Source of the DNA: Candidatus Peregrinibacteria bacterium | GTDB taxonomy: Bacteria; Patescibacteriota; Gracilibacteria; UBA1369; LOWO2-01-FULL-3 | Direction of reading: 5' to 3' | Length of the DNA: 6,768 nt | Assembly (NCBI GenBank): GCA_014728975.1 | Contig: WJKQ01000039.1 | Coordinates: forward strand, 1 to 6,768 | Part shown: positions 5,506 to 6,768 of the stretch, in pieces | Layout of the letters: each line of letters opens with the position of its first letter | Position numbering within the stretch: the stretch's first letter is position 1 | Notes under the pieces: generated by a model | The model's database searches: none | Told to the model about the DNA's origin: nothing | Seen by the model: the letters and a program-made list of their open reading frames with translations, nothing else | Translations under genes and position numbers: made by a program

Positions 5506-6768
5506 TTATTTATCCGGAGGAATGTTGTAGTAGTCGAAAAGGTATTCTGCGATTTTACTGAAAGTGGGCGCGGCGGTTTGTGATCCCCATTCGTTTTCAC
5601 GCGGGTGGTCGAGTTTTACTAGAATTACGAATTTTGGATCATTAACGGGGCCGAGTCCTGCGAAGCTGGTTATTGTTGTGCCGCTGCCGGAAATGGCTCT
5701 GCCGTGTTTATAGGTTTGTGATGTTCCTGTTTTTCCTCCGACGTAATGGCTGTCAACCTGCGCTTCTTTAGCGACTCCTTCTTCTGTTGAATTTACAAGC
5801 ATTGCCACCATTTTTGCTGAGGTATCTTCGGATATTACTCTTCTTATTTCGTGAGGTTCGTTTTCCGTAACGGTTCCGTCATCGTGTCTTATTTCATCAA
5901 CAATATAAGGCCGCATCATTACACCACCGTTGACTATTGTGCAGTAGGCATTGGCGAGTTGAATCATTGTTACGGTTATTCCCTGACCGAAAGCATGCGT
6001 GGCAAGTTCTGATTCGGACCAGTCTTCCCAGTATTCGACTTTTCCTGTTGTTTCCGAATCAAATTCAATATCTGTTCTGTCCAGAAATCCAAATTTTTCA
6101 AGGTAGCTGTAGAAAAGAGCCGGGCCGATTTTTTTTGCGATAAACGTCATTCCGGTATTTAAAGACTTGGAGAGAACGGTGGTCATATTCACGAGTCCGA
6201 AATAACCGTCTGAATTTTTTATTTTGAAATCGTAGGATTCGGTATATGGATTCCAATCTACTTCTATAGGTCCGGTGTCATTATATGTCGTATTCGGGGT
6301 AATATCACCATCGTCGATTCCAATGGACATTGCGATTGATTTAAAAACAGAACCGGGTTCGTACGGCCATGATACTATTTTATTGTGATATACTTCCGGG
6401 CCGACAAAATTTTCATAACGGTAAAACTGTGAATTTCCTTCTTCGTCTTTTTCTTCAAATACAATGTATTTGTCTAGAGTAATTTCATTTATATAATAAT
6501 TATAAACACCTTCATCTTCTGTAGGGTAAAGGCTGTTCATTTCTTCGGGAGTAAATTCGATCTCGACTTTTTTAAACGCGTTCCCGTAATCGTTGGGATC
6601 AAATGTGGGGTAATGCGCCATTGTTATGATTTTTCCCGTTTTTGGCTCCATTATTAGGACCTGACCACTGTTTGCTCTGTAATATTCTACCGCCTCTTTC
6701 AAAATTTGTTCGATTTTGAGCTGAATTGAACGGTCGATTGTTAAAACAATATCGTCGCCGTCTACGGC
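5506..6768 (-). CDS. Class B penicillin-binding protein, FtsI/PBP2-like transpeptidase (partial, N-terminus outside window)
   Basis: This is the C-terminal 420 residues of a peptidoglycan D,D-transpeptidase, which cross-links stem peptides outside the cytoplasmic membrane during division or elongation. The frame is open to the window edge and begins AVDGDDIVLTIDRSIQLKIE, the usual entry to the transpeptidase domain, so the apparent start at 6702 (a TTG) is not real. All three catalytic motifs are present: SVFK (nucleophile Ser, residues 140-143 of the fragment) in YEPGSVFK, SLN (202-204), and KTG (346-348) in GGKTGTSQT. FGQGITVTMIQLANAY is also typical. Between the SGQVLIMEPKTGKIITMAHY strand and YEPGSVFK lies an acidic, Tyr-rich insertion of some 50 residues (about 64-130) not found in E. 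coli FtsI. No PASTA domain follows; the protein ends YYNIPPDK. FtsI is favoured over the elongation PBP2 by the overall style, but the N-terminus and neighbouring dcw genes would be needed to decide. Confidence 0.92.
   Translation of the reverse strand, partial: AVDGDDIVLTIDRSIQLKIEQILKEAVEYYRANSGQVLIMEPKTGKIITMAHYPTFDPNDYGNAFKKVEIEFTPEEMNSLYPTEDEGVYNYYINEITLDKYIVFEEKDEEGNSQFYRYENFVGPEVYHNKIVSWPYEPGSVFKSIAMSIGIDDGDITPNTTYNDTGPIEVDWNPYTESYDFKIKNSDGYFGLVNMTTVLSKSLNTGMTFIAKKIGPALFYSYLEKFGFLDRTDIEFDSETTGKVEYWEDWSESELATHAFGQGITVTMIQLANAYCTIVNGGVMMRPYIVDEIRHDDGTVTENEPHEIRRVISEDTSAKMVAMLVNSTEEGVAKEAQVDSHYVGGKTGTSQTYKHGRAISGSGTTITSFAGLGPVNDPKFVILVKLDHPRENEWGSQTAAPTFSKIAEYLFDYYNIPPDK

Noticed and set aside
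5361..5561. Plus-strand open frame of 66 residues across the gap between the 153-residue gene and the penicillin-binding protein gene
   Set aside because: It overlaps both minus-strand genes and a minus-strand promoter, and its Phe-rich translation looks like AT-rich noise.
5937..6143. Plus-strand open frame of 68 residues
   Set aside because: It is antisense to the transpeptidase domain, which carries conserved motifs on the minus strand.
6700..6702. TTG at 6702 as the start of the penicillin-binding protein
   Set aside because: The frame continues to the window edge with the conserved DGDDIVLTID segment, so the true start lies outside the window.

Overview
The window is AT-rich bacterial DNA with tightly packed genes read in the standard genetic code. 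Six protein-coding genes are visible; two run off the edges. No rRNA, tRNA, CRISPR array, insertion sequence or phage gene was seen. Gene content (a minimal SUF iron-sulfur operon led by an Rrf2 regulator, a secreted S-layer-homology/beta-propeller protein with a paired-cysteine SLH style, and an FtsI-like transpeptidase with an unusual insertion) and the lack of Shine-Dalgarno motifs suggest a Patescibacteria/CPR organism, perhaps of the Peregrinibacteria type. That placement is inference from protein style and was not tested by a search.

Left part (1-2294, minus strand): rrf2, sufC and sufB form one overlapping operon. The rrf2 stop shares one base with the sufC start (TAATG), and sufC overlaps sufB by 7 bases. 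SufC is the ATPase and SufB the scaffold of the SUF Fe-S assembly complex. The Rrf2 protein carries a cysteine cluster suited to bind an Fe-S cluster, so the operon probably senses its own product. sufB is cut by the window edge; sufD, if present, would lie further left.

Middle (2295-4907): a 141-base divergent intergenic region holds back-to-back promoter candidates and a 10-base palindrome at the predicted rrf2 transcription start. To the right, on the plus strand, lies an 823-residue secreted protein with a signal peptide, SLH domains and a large C-terminal beta-propeller of the COG4880/PF09826 type.

Right part (4908-6768): a strong hairpin with T-tracts on both sides separates the plus-strand surface protein from a convergent minus-strand pair. 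The pair is an unrecognised 153-residue Ala-rich protein with its own good promoter and, upstream of it, the C-terminal 420 residues of a class B penicillin-binding protein with all three transpeptidase motifs. The surface protein and the cell-wall synthase both concern the cell envelope; the SUF operon is housekeeping cofactor assembly.
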